Positions 33,593 to 44,225 of a stretch of DNA of 64,000 nucleotides are shown in pieces. The DNA is from Takakia lepidozioides (Eukaryota > Streptophyta > Takakiopsida > Takakiales > Takakiaceae). The translations under genes and the position numbers were made by a program. How positions within the stretch are numbered: the first letter of the stretch is position 1; each line of letters starts with the position of its first letter. The notes beneath the pieces were generated by a model that had not been told where the DNA came from, made no database searches, and saw only the letters and a list, made by a program, of their open reading frames with translations. The stretch is from NCBI GenBank assembly GCA_030704615.1, contig CM060734.1, positions 18,042,001 through 18,106,000 on the forward strand. Direction: 5' to 3'.

Positions 33593-33991
33593 GCAGGATT
33601 TTTCCGCCAGGTGAGGATGGCACCTTAAGCCACGTAAGGTTCCTCCTCTCCTCCATAGGAAGCAGCTTCAGACGCGTAAGGTTGCTCTTGTGAGCCGCCC
33701 GATCAAGGAAATCCCAATCCAAAATCCTTGCTGTTTCTTTACGCCGAGTGCCTAGGCCCCGAGTTTCAGGAAGGCCCCCGTCCGAAGGCCTCACCCTGCA
33801 CTTTCATCTTAAGAATGGTTGTGTTGAAACGAGAGTGTGGAGAAACTCCAATGTGTTCAGTCCAAGATTGGGTTAAATGCACATATTCTGTCTTTGGGCT
33901 CACTGGGGACGAGAGCCATTTAACAGAGAAATACCTTCTGCCTGTAGCGATTTTCAGGAGTAACTTGTCACAATGTGGATGATGGCACAGT

Positions 33992-34101
33992 CATTGGGAT
34001 AAAAAGTCATCTACTCTTTAATGGACGCGTCAAGTGTCCAGGATTACATTGGGATAGAAAGTCATCTACTCTTTAATGGACGCGTCAAGTGTCCAGGATT
34101 A
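33992..34101 (+). repeat. Two tandem 55-bp units
   Basis: The unit starting 'cattgggata' and ending 'caagtgtccaggatta' is present at 33992-34046 and 34047-34101 with one base different. Nothing indicates a function. Confidence 0.85.
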
Positions 34102-35536
34102 CCACAGTGAACACTCGCTCGTGCCAGTGTCACTCCAGCATCTGGTAGGACTTCTTTTCCTAAGCCATTACAAAGTGCAAAGTGCCCAAGCGGTGGATGC
34201 AAGAAGAGAGATCTGGATACTTGGGTAATGCAGAGGTTGATGGTATGCCCATGTCAACAACACGGCCACTCATGCCGACGGGAATACCAAAGGAGGTGAG
34301 GAGATGGCTCTGCCTGAGCTACAGGTTTGGTTGCACACACTGTAGGGCCTGGTGCACAACCTGCACGCCAGTGTCTCGCAGCTCTGCACCCACCAGGCAA
34401 AGTCAGGTCTATGACATCCCAAATTTAGCATCCATGCGTGCCTGCTGTTCAAGCAGTTCCCAATGTCTTTCTAGACCGCATTATCCACATCTTCATGCTT
34501 CTATATGTTGATCACCCATACTTTCTCCCCTCCTGCAAGGTGAGAAACATCCAATGGGCTGAAAGCCGGGGAATGTATCCTAACCATAGAGAGTGCATGC
34601 CAGTGAAGTACAAACATTCCCAAGACTTAAGTGTATGTAGACAGCAAATGTTGGTAATTTAGCAGTGGTATTGTCCACAATAAATATCATTTACAACAAA
34701 GAAGAGCAGGGTGCCCTGGCAAGAGTCAGGAGGGAGGACAAGGGCATACAAGGGCAAAAAGACAGCCATTGGTAAGTGCACCATCGAAACCAAGGCTCCA
34801 GCTACGGGCCTGACTGAGAAATCCTCCTTCTCCATCATCATCTTGATAGATTACATGTAGATAACATTCAGTGATGCCCACTCCCAGACCTCATCCAATG
34901 AGATCCCAGTATCTACAAAGGGCAATTGAACTGTTGGTTAATGAACTTGATGCACATGGCATGTGTTACGACTACAAATTTTCAACTGAAAGTATCCATG
35001 GATGAAGAAGATATTGACTGCCAATCTTCTCCACAAATTCCCAAGCTCGTTGAATACAGCAAGCCAACATAAAATCAGACAATATGACAGACTTGAGCAA
35101 CCCATGGACAACCAATGGCAAAAAGTGATGTAGCAAACTTGAAAGAGACAAAGCTTCTCCTCAGTATGCTGTACTTAAAGAGGCAGATCCCTGGAAGTGA
35201 TTTTTGTTGTGCGCAGCTATCCTCCATTTCAGGCTACTGAATTGTCAAGGTTGCTCTGCCATGCTGCAGCACACAGAGCACACAGATGCCCTCCACCTGA
35301 AACTCCCTGGAACACAATCGTAAGATCACCCATTTAGAAGGTTACATGTGGCCAGGAGATGAGAGAAAGAGAGCCAACCTTTATTGACATCCGCATCAGA
35401 TACGAGCAGTAGCGTAGGATGACTGAAGTCCATAATGTTGGAACAAACATAGTACACTACACATGCAGGCCAACATTGGCAGACACAAAATGGATCATGA
35501 TGCATTTTAAGGACATCCAACAACCTTGCGCTGCAG

Positions 35537-36000
35537 CTCCTCACCATGATCTCTGCATCTTGTTTATTTTCTGACAAACATTTGAAGGACTAAAATGCAA
35601 TCTCTTGAAACGTTGTCTCGAAGATAAATGGTTTTGCTGGAGATGGTACAATCTTCAAAAGCCGGAGGCAACATGTGGCTTGCAGTGGTAGGGTGAGGGC
35701 AATGATGATGATGAGAATAATGCTGTAGAATTGTTCGCTAAGCTGGAGCATATCAAGAAGGAAAGATCTGAAGAGAATTGTTAATTGATACGCTCCAGCT
35801 TAGCAAACAATTCAGCAGCATCATCCTCATCATCATCACTACCTTCACCCTAACACCCCAGCCACATTCTGCCTCCAGATTTTTAAGATTCTACCATCTC
35901 CAGCAAGACCAGTTATCCTCAAGACAATGTCTCAAGAGAGTGAGTTTAGTACTTCACATGTTTGTCAGAAAATAAACAAGATGTAGAGATCATGGTGGAG
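35537..36000. repeat. Long inverted repeat (hairpin), arms about 215 bp, loop about 33 bp
   Basis: The left arm 35537-35755 ('ccatgatctctgcatcttgt' ... 'aagctggagcatatca') is matched in reverse complement by 35789-36000 ('tgatacgctccagctt' ... 'caagatgtagagatcatgg') with scattered mismatches and short indels. A transcript across it would form a 200-bp duplex. It carries no transposase and the arms have no obvious target duplications. It could be an inverted duplication, a foldback element, or a small-RNA precursor. Confidence 0.8.
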
Positions 36001-36980
36001 TGTTTTCATTTCCGTGATCTTCAGCAGATCCTACAGTTGGCCTGAGATTTTGCTGCCTAGCTCCCCACAAGATAGTCAGGAGCATTTACTGCCGTAAACA
36101 ACCCTACAATTGCAAGCACATGGAAGTACCTTTCATCATAATCACTTTTGGCCTCCTCATTTATGGCCAGCCTCTCCTCTGTATCCCATTTCGATCCTAC
36201 ACAGAAAAAGCCAATTACCCCTTACATTACATCGCAGCAAACCAAGAACCATCATGCACCTCCCTCCCACACCTTGTTTATTACCCCCCTCAACCCACCA
36301 TCCAGACACAATCACCAAAATAAAACTATCTGTGTACAAGTACATAGCAACAATTCACAAAATCACATCATAGCAGAATGGAAGTCACCTTCTAAGTACC
36401 CTCCACTTGCAGAATTCCCCTTCCAGTGATCTCGTTCATATGATGCCAGACACACTTGATCGTAAGGAAATGTAGGATACCACGAACGGCCATGAGTCAT
36501 GACGCCGCCTCATGACCCATGACGGAAAATAAACGAGAGGCAAGAGCCAGGAGCATGAAGCATGAACGCGGAGCATGAAACAATGGCAGCGTTTCCTTGC
36601 TCAAGCTCTTCCCTCAGGTTGTCGAATCATCGGTGGTGTCTTGGCAATCAACTCGATATTCGTGTCCATAGTAGATGGATACACGTAGCCTATGAGTATC
36701 TAAATTCGGAGACCCTGCAAGGGTTGAGCGAAGAAAACCGAGGGGCAAATGTAGCCGAACCCCTAATCTCGTCTGAGACGATCATTACCTGCAGAAACTT
36801 TGACCGAAGAAAACTTATGGCCTTTATAAACAAGGGGGTTGATGGTCTCTTTGAATGATGAATGGCCTTTTCTAAGAAAACTCCACCCTCCCACCCTGAG
36901 ATTTCATGTACTCTGAGATCTACAGTTCATTTGAGATGTGCATGGAAGGAGGTGTTAGATGGTGCCATGTAAAGGGCTGA
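36001..36980. other. Intergenic, nothing recognised
   Basis: Short open frames only; a C-rich stretch at 36180-36320 is non-coding by appearance. A phrase near 36775 encoding 'ETIITCRNFD' has a weak echo near 37310 ('ETTIACRNFE'), perhaps a minor dispersed repeat. Confidence 0.4.
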
Positions 36981-36989
36981 TGATGTCTT

Positions 36990-38100
36990 TAATTAACAAC
37001 GACCCTACTGGTCTTGTCTGTGTCTTGACATGACATTAATATCTTCCCTCTCTTCCTTTGACCAGTGTACTTACGTGGTGTTTGTACACACCATCTACCT
37101 CCGATTTGGAGTGATGAACTCAAAGCCAAGGGAGTTCCAGCAAGTGCAACCTTGTAAAAATGACTACTTATGAAACCTGTGCAGTGCTTGAAAAGCTCCT
37201 CATCGTACAGATTGCCGTACTCCAAATATTCCCAGCAAGTGTCACAGGTAACCAATTTCTTCAACCACGAAGTATAATATTCCTCATCTCAAACCTCACG
37301 CAAAGGCATAAAGAAACGACCATTGCCTGCAGGAATTTTGAGGGAACAAAACCAGAGACAAACGAAGCCTAATACTCAATGTCTGCACGTAGACCATGGC
37401 TGCAAGAGTCAATGCCAACAAAGGAATCACAATATCACCAGCTTTGGAATAAAAATCCATGGCTGGGTTTGCATATATATAACCACTGAAGTATGGGTTG
37501 AAGGGATGAAACAGGTCCTCCACCAGTCCCCAATACTCCTTTGCTTCCTTCTGCAGGACATGAGTCCCAGACATTTGCAAAGTCATTGACTTCCTTGGTC
37601 AATGCTGTTTGGTCATGGTTAGTCCTAGCAACATGAACAGCAAGCACCACCAGGAAACTCACAACATGGGTGATCCCACAGACCAAATTTACGTTGCTTC
37701 CTTTCTCTCGGGAGTTCCACTGCAGCTGATTTGAGCTCTGCCTGAGAGGCAGTTATCATACGTTCCTTCCACACCTTCTTGGCAAGGCGGATGATCAGAA
37801 GGAAAGCTACCAGCGTGAGGGATTTCACAAGAAACATGATGCTTTGGGTCCACTGGCCCTCCCTTAGCAGGTTGTATCCAGTGTCAACTTCTGTGTCTGA
37901 ATTCATCCGTGCAAACAACGCTTCTGCCCCTGTTACAACAGCAGGCAGTTGATTGACGAACCTTGAGATAACATGCAAATCTAGCCAAATATTTGTGAAT
38001 GTACCAGAAAACCACATTCTGCCCCAAGAAGTGATACTCAAATTGTAGTTAGAGCTCTGGTGTAACATGCACTCACCCAAGTCCCATGGCCTTTTTTTCA
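36990..38100 (-). pseudogene. Unrecognised membrane-protein-like fragments
   Basis: Minus-strand pieces in different frames include 'AVVTGAEALFARMNSDTEVD' then 'WTQSIMFLVKSLTLVAFLLI' (about 37980-37790), a hydrophobic 'GITHVVSFLVVLAVHVA' (near 37670), and 'DIVIPLLALTLAAMVY' (near 37410). The three hydrophobic stretches and the soluble text between them look like a broken or multi-exon membrane protein, but I do not recognise the family. It is joined upstream, in one open frame, to the PPR fragment ending near 38150. Confidence 0.3.
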
Positions 38101-38149
38101 AGTAATCACAAACCCTAACCTTCAAAGTTGGAAGACAGAAATTTAAATG

Positions 38150-39259
38150 CCAAGCATACAGAGCGTGTACTCCTCTGTTTCTATATTTGGCATACATGTC
38201 CACAAGGGCATTGTCCAGAATGATAGTTGATACAATTCCAGCTTTCAGGATGTCAGCATGGACCTCTTTGCCCTTTTCCAGGGCTGCAAGGCTGGCACAG
38301 GCATGGCAAATGCAGACGAACGTGATCTGGTTGAGCTTGACCCCTTCCCGCATCATTTGCTTATAGTCTCCAATGCCTCCATCCCACCTCCATGCTGGGC
38401 AAACCCTGCGATCATCACATTCCAAGAGATTAAATTTCGCTCAGCCATACTGTTGGACACTGCCTTTGCATCCTTCATGCTCCCACACTTGGCATACATG
38501 TCCACCAGAGTAGTGTCCAGAATGATAGTTGGCACGATTCCAGCTTTCAATGGCAGCATGGACCTCTCTGCCCTTTTCCAGGGCTGCCAGGCTGGCAAAT
38601 GCCTTGAGAACACAAATGAAAGTGACCTGGTCGGGCTTCACCCCCTCTTGCACCATTTGCACATAGGTCTCCAAAGCCTCCAACCCACACCCATGCTGGG
38701 CATATCCTGCAATCATCGCAATCCAGGAGACCACATCACGTTCAGCCATCTTGTCAAACACTCTTTTTGCATCCTCAAGGCTCCCGCATTTAGCATACAT
38801 ATTGATGAGGGCACTGAATGATATTTGGCACAATCCCAGGCCTGGAAACAAGATAGAGATAGGTTTCCGCAAGAAGATCCACGTATCAACAGATGCTCAA
38901 AATCTCTGCTTGGGAAGGCCGGGGATGGAAGCAAAGTAAACCTGCACACCAATCTTGTATGGTAAGGATTCTCTGGAAAACTGCACACTAGACTATTGTA
39001 GATTTGATCGCATCAGTCCTGAAACAATTCTCACGCCCTCATTGTGATGTGAAGATCTGGCACTCTCTAATGTACTGTTTCTAGATATTGGCACAAGTAG
39101 GCAGACGTCCCGCACGTCCAAGAAGCTAGGTCCACCATGCAGCCAAAGGACGCCATGATCTTGGCTCAGGGAATCGAAGTAGTGTCTTCCTTCATCCAGT
39201 AGGCCAGTGTGGCTGCATGCAGAGAGAACACATATAAAGGTGATACTGTCCAGCTTCAA
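38150..39259 (-). pseudogene. PPR protein pseudogene 2
   Basis: Minus-strand PPR motifs, in order: '[19 protein letters not shown]' (39259-38993), 'INMYAKCGSLEDAKRVFDKM' and 'AERDVVSWIAMIAGYAQHG' (38820-38690), 'GVKPDQVTFICVLKAFASLA' (38650-38590), 'LVDMYAKCGSMKDAKAV' (38500), and 'LNQITFVCICHACASLAALE' (38330). They lie in at least four frames. The '[11 protein letters not shown]' motif normally precedes the C-terminal E domain of PLS proteins, yet here it is the most upstream, so parts of two PPR copies or a rearrangement are present. RNA-binding function is lost. Confidence 0.75.
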
Positions 39260-40650
39260 ACAATACTACAAAACTATCCTTGTCATTGAACAAACCAGCT
39301 ATACAAATCAACCTGGAGAAGAGAGAGAAGAGGAACTATTTCTAACCTCCATGTGGGCCCCCAGGGCAATGAAAATACAGGAAAAAAGAAACAAACCGCA
39401 TCATGTACACATGGAAAGAAAGACAAACTAAAGAAACTTTATTACATCCACAGGGGGGCCCAAGGACCCCTGAAACAAAGTAGAACAACAAGCAAAAATG
39501 CCGAAAGTTTCCAAAAGACATTTCCCAAAGACATACCTCATGCAAGTAAGCTGCCAGACACTTCTAGTCATCAAAGCCTCTAAACAGACAGTAGCAACTG
39601 AGGTCTTCCAGACTAACCAATTCATGGAGGTCGCTTACACTTCTGGTCGATTCTGGAGTCTTGGCTTCGTTATTCCTATTTTGAACTGTGGAGACCCTGT
39701 GTCCTAGGATTGAGATGTGGCTTCTGCTGTTTGTAACTTTCCCTTGCCTTCGCTGAGGCTACATGAAGAGGTTTCCTTGTAAAATTTGACCCGGATCTTG
39801 CTCATTGCCTCTTACTAAAAAGAAAACACGAGAAATTATATAACGTTCACGGGGGGCGAGTGCACATGGGAGAGGCAGAAAAACAAAAGGAAAAACTTTT
39901 AAACGTCCACAGAGGGTCCAACTTGCATACCTGGGCATCCTCCAGCTCATTTGCATAGAATCGAGCAACTCCTCCCCACACTCAGCCCTCAGCCGGTAGC
40001 ATCCTCGCTACTGTACCTGCCATCGAAGGATAAGACCAGACTATCACTGACAAATCCTTGTAATACTCAAAAGGGGCTGCAGGATTTCAGATTTGGTGAC
40101 TGTAAATGAAGACCACCAAGCTGCATACAATGCCTGTATTTCTTTCTTTGACTTTAATGGAGTTAAGGCAAGACAACGGAAATGCCCACTAGCGGTGTGT
40201 TTCTGTTCACCAATGTCTTAGGACCATAATCATACACAGCATCAGTAAACCTTACAAGTCTTTGACTAATGGATTGCATTGCAGAAACTTTTTCCCACAG
40301 CTTACAGATCACTGAAAGGAACTCACAAGGAAGCAGATTGCTGTGTGTCCAGTGTGCTCGTTCTCTACATCTGCGCCTGAGGGCTTATAGCTGATAGCCA
40401 CGTGGCTTGCAGTAGTGCCGCCTTTTGAATCTGTTTCTTCCCGCCTGCCATATTAGGTATGCTCCTCTCACGCATCAGATGGCCTCTGTCTGTGTGTGCC
40501 TACCTTTGGACGGGTACTGTGCTTAATGGCGTGAGCAATAACAGACTTACTACTTGATTCTACTCTTCTTGTGTCAATGCTCGAGAAGGGCAAGAAGGAA
40601 CAGCATTGCTGATAGTTCAAGCTACCTCATACTTGCTCAGCAGAGCTTCT
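39260..40650. other. Intergenic, nothing recognised
   Basis: A short 'cacaggggggcccaaggac' stretch (about 39449) and similar G-runs near 39850 and 39910 recur, each close to 'aaagaaactttat'-like or 'aaacttttaaacg' text, hinting at old repeats. No gene was seen. Confidence 0.4.
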
Positions 40651-40655
40651 CGAGA

Positions 40656-40766
40656 ATGGGACCAAATGCAAACTCGTCATCATATGGGGACGCTCGCCAG
40701 AAAAGAATCGAAGAAAACAAGAAACGTATGCTAGAGCTTGACCAAGTCATCCTGTCCATCCAGTGC
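40656..40766 (+). pseudogene. First coding exon of a B3-domain gene
   Basis: From the ATG at 40656 the frame reads 'MGPNANSSSYGDARQKRIEE' and 'NKKRMLELDQVILSI'. The Y-x-x-A-R-x-x-R-x-E-E-N-K-x-R phrase is the N-terminal signature of the plant B3 proteins annotated as Os03g0184500/At5g42700-like. The exon is followed, within about 15 bases, by one arm of a 200-bp inverted repeat, and the rest of the gene resumes only at 44226. Whether splicing still bridges 3.4 kb cannot be judged, so the gene is listed as interrupted. Confidence 0.6.
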
Positions 40767-40779
40767 AACAGTTGTGCGG

Positions 40780-40975
40780 TCATGTATGGAATGCCGAAAG
40801 GGCCATACTTTCTAGCAACCCATGACCACTGGGAAGATGCCCATGTCGATGCCGGTTGCCACTGGTTACCCGTGGGAGGACCGCGGTCTTGCGTGACAGT
40901 ACTTTATACCAAGTATTTATATAAATACCAAGTAAGTGTATATGGGAATTCCATACGTTCCAAATTTTTCTGTAG
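40780..40975 (+). repeat. Inverted-repeat arm, left
   Basis: The segment starting 'catgtatggaatgccgaaag' and containing 'ggttacccgtgggaggaccg' is matched in reverse complement by 44011-44215 at roughly 80 percent identity by eye. Together the arms bracket a 3.4-kb block inside the B3 gene. An internal palindrome 'gaccgcggtc' is present in both arms. Confidence 0.75.
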
Positions 40976-41317
40976 AATGCCCGGTTCATCGCGGGCAGGG
41001 TTCGCTCGAGGGAGGGGAAAATAGGGTGTTTTTGGTGCAGTGTTTGATTTACACATTAGCTGCAATTTAAATCAAGTGAACAAAATATATGCATAAATAG
41101 AAAAGAGATAACATTATAATGAATAATATAAACTTATAGTCAATATGCCACAATGCCATTGGTGTTGTAACATTGTATTGACGCCACACGAGGGGTAATG
41201 CTCTATATCTCCTTTCATAGTGAGCTCCTAAGAAATTAATCAATGAAAAAAAAATGTCATAAAGAATAAAAACAAGGAATGTGCCATTGAACCAACACAT
41301 CTACAAATTCCACATGT

Positions 41318-41739
41318 TTAATGGTACCTGATAACACTTGCAATGCTCTTGCGATCTTCCGCTATCACATAAACCAGTGTTGGTAACCAACGTGCTCTTC
41401 CTCTACAGGCCACCTGATAAATCTTTATCACTCCCTTCTCCAGACCCCACTCAGGGTCAGCATCATGCACTCTTTTAAGAATGTTTTCTTTACAACCGTC
41501 TGGCAATTCCAAGAACCTCTGAAAGAATTGTTTGGACAATCTTTCCTTCTCAGTTTCACAGGGAATTTGATTCACATCAAATTCTTTAATTCTCCAACCA
41601 CCATGATCCCACCAGATGCCTGTCACATCTGGTTGTTCAAGACTTAGTTCCCCAGTATGGTCGCCAAATGTCAGGCGACTTTTACTCACCCATCCCTTCG
41701 CTATCCGAGGTGGAAACTCCAAGATAGAAGAGTTGGATA
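41318..41739 (-). mobile_element. Inverted 5' end of an Athila/Tat-like element: LTR end, primer site and leader ORF
   Basis: Bases 41669-41739, read on the minus strand, equal the last 70 bp of the LTR at 11452-12417. They are followed by a primer-binding-like site (41651-41668, reading 'TTTGGCGACCATACTGGG', complementary to a tRNA 3' end of Arg type as in Ogre/Tat elements). A 135-residue open frame follows from within the LTR end to 41318, containing 'GIWWDHGGWRIKEFDVN' and 'DADPEWGLEKGVIKIYQVA'. Its function is unknown. The strand is opposite to the adjoining gag, so this end has been inverted. Confidence 0.65.
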
Positions 41740-43430
41740 AGCGAGTAGAGTTTGAAGGCTGGGAGGAAAGGAAGGTGAATGTTTATACTTATATGCATGA
41801 AGAGCTTGTACTGGTAAAGAATTGGATTCCAAAGGATATTCTGTGGATCAAACTCACACCAAGAACAACTTTCCAGACTTATTTGCCATATGGTTATATG
41901 GTAACGGAGACTTCTAATATAGCCAAGGGTGCATTGAAGCTTGAAAGAAACCCAGGCATATACGAGAGATACTACAGAAGAGAGTTTTGGTTACTGCCAC
42001 ATTAAAGAAATGAAAGACATGAGACATGAGTGATCAAAGAGAAGCTAGACTCCAGAGATATTCAGCAAAAAGAGAAAGTTATCTGAAAGCTAATTATCCA
42101 TATCTTTGGGAGAGAGGAATAGACATAGGGGAATCATCTGGACCTCTCACACCATTAAGATCAGAGAGTACATCACCCATACCGGAAGAACTAGAGTTGG
42201 ATGCCACTCCTTCTTTTCTTTGCAAGAAAGATTAAGGGAATTGGTACGGGAAGAAGATCAATCACGAGGTGAAAGATCTGAGGTACATCCCTGGATAAAA
42301 GATTTGACAGAAATCTTTGATAAGAGTTGGCATGAAACACCAAAAGCAGGAACTCCAGTTTCTGAAACGGAAGGTGAAGAAGGAGGAGAGGATGTGGCAG
42401 AGCCAATGGAGAGTTCAGACTCTCCAACACCATTACAGTTGAGTTACATGAGTGAAGAAGAAACCTAAGGGCAGAACTTGGAGGATGAAAATAGAGAGAA
42501 GAAATTGGAAGAGAAAAAGTATGAAGAAGTAGACCCAACAGCTGAGGTTGAGACTACAACCAGGACATCCCAACCCGTTGGACCTGGATCAAGTGGAGCA
42601 CTTGGATCACAGGCCAACGAAGATGTCGGCTCAGGGGGATCAGGCGGGCAGCCTGGATCTGGCTCTGGGGGGACAGGGAGTGTGGGAAATAGTGCAACTA
42701 GAGCTGGGAATACTGTGAATATCGTGGGGCCAGTAGCAGGGAGTGCTCAGGGGCCACCACTTGATCGGAGATCCACCACAACTACAACAGGTCCTCAAGG
42801 ACCAGCACCAGCAAGGGTGCCAGCACCTGTCAGTGGGCAGACGGTAGGGCCACAGATGGCGTTACAACCAACACTGGCAAAACCACCTTTTCCAATATAT
42901 TCAAGAAAAGGGGATCCCGATGTACGCATTAGCCAATTTGAGCACATGTGTATAGTGAACAATGAGAATGGTGATGATGCCAAGATGAGACTGTTTCCTT
43001 GTTCCCTTATCAAGAAAGCAAGTGAATGGTATGCAAGATTCCCTGATAATCATTTCCTAACCTGGAATGGCTTGAATACAGCATTCCGAAATAGGTTCAG
43101 GACAAGTAAAACTGAGGATGAAGTGTATGGAAGTTTACAACAGTTAAAGCAAAAAAAGCATGAAACTATTGAGGAGTATATAGAAAAAATGGAATTGATG
43201 ATGAAAAAGCTGGCTACTGTACCAGCACCAGGTTTACAGAAGACGTGGTTTGTGAGTGGACTAAGACCAGAGTTGCAAAAGAAAGTGGATATGTTACCCC
43301 ATAATACAGTGGAGGAGGCATTTGAAACAGCAAACAGAATTGAGCAATTGGGAATGCTCAGGAGAGAGAAAAGGGATGATGAGGACTCTGAGGATGAGGG
43401 AGCCCTCACATTCAACCGTGTTAGGGCTGC
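41740..43430 (+). pseudogene. Gag of an Athila/Tat-like element
   Basis: Plus-strand text begins 'VEFEGWEERKVNVYTYMHEE' and runs through a Ser/Gly/Pro-rich linker into a retrotransposon gag domain at about 42880-43400: 'FPIYSRKGDPDVRISQFEHM', 'FPCSLIKKASEWYARFP', 'FRNRFRTSKTEDEVYGSLQQ' and 'EEYIEKMELMMKKLA'. Gag assembles the particle that packages element RNA. Stops occur at about 42003 and 42467, and the frame ends in foreign sequence after 'EDEGALTF' near 43425. Its nucleocapsid part is found only at 47041, so a 3.6-kb block separates the two. Confidence 0.75.
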
Positions 43431-43507
43431 TTTGACGTGCAAAATGCCCCAATTTGAAGAGTGGATTGAATTCTATCTGACAATTCCTCAATGATGAAGC
43501 TACCATA

Positions 43508-43672
43508 TACCTTGAATTTGTAACCGAGGGCCTTTGTCAAAAGCCTCTTCAACTGTCTAGGGTCTTTAATACTTAGAGCTTCAGCAACTTTTTTGAAAGT
43601 AACTCCTTGGTTGAGCATGGTCTGAACATAGGTCACTAGGTCTGCCATAGGCTGAACACCCTCTTCAGCCAT
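43508..43672 (-). CDS. Unrecognised small exon-like ORF
   Basis: From an ATG near 43672 the minus strand encodes 'MAEEGVQPMADLVTYVQTML' then 'NQGVTFKKVAEALSIKDPRQ' and 'LKRLLTKALGYKFK', followed by a plausible splice donor (AAG then gtatat). The piece is charged, helical-looking and free of stops, unlike its surroundings. I do not recognise the family; a faint resemblance to the start of heat-shock-factor-binding protein ('ADLTAYVQ') covers only eight residues. It could be the first exon of a host gene fragment. Confidence 0.3.
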
Positions 43673-44010
43673 AACTCTTCTGAAAAAGTAGTTGCAATAA
43701 TCACTGTGCTAGCTGCATCCAAAGAAACTAGGGTTAATTGAACTACCTAATGTTACTTCAGCTCATGATTTTCCTGGGAATTTGGCAAAAAAAACTAAAA
43801 CAACCACAACTATACTCAATCAGTCAGTCTATTAACCACTTCCTCTCTCCACCATAGCACCAAAAAGCTAACCACTCATCGAATCCTTGTCACAATCCGA
43901 GGCTGCAAACGACCCCAGCCAGAAGGAAGGTCGATGTGCATGGCGTCAAAGCTCCACAGTCCGCATTCGCCGCGACCCACCAAACTGAACCCTCAATAAA
44001 TCCTCCCAAA

Positions 44011-44215
44011 ATTTGGAACATATGGAATTCCCATATAAATTTATTCGGTATTCGTATAACTACTTGGTATAAAGTATGGTCACGCAAGACCGCGGTCCTC
44101 CCACGGGTAACCAGTGGTAGCCGACATCTTTCCAATGGACATGGGCATCTATCCAGTGGTCATGGATGCATAACTGAGAGAGAAAGCATGGCCCTTCTGG
44201 CATTCCATAGTCATG
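44011..44215 (-). repeat. Inverted-repeat arm, right
   Basis: It is the reverse complement partner of 40780-40975, ending 'ggcattccatagtcatg' just before the B3 exon that starts near 44226. It carries a small insertion relative to the left arm around 44160-44185. Confidence 0.75.
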
Positions 44216-44225
44216 TAAGAAAAGA

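Noticed and set aside
34182-34511. Plus-strand ORF of 109 residues
   Set aside because: No motif, no neighbour context, and codon pattern like random sequence.
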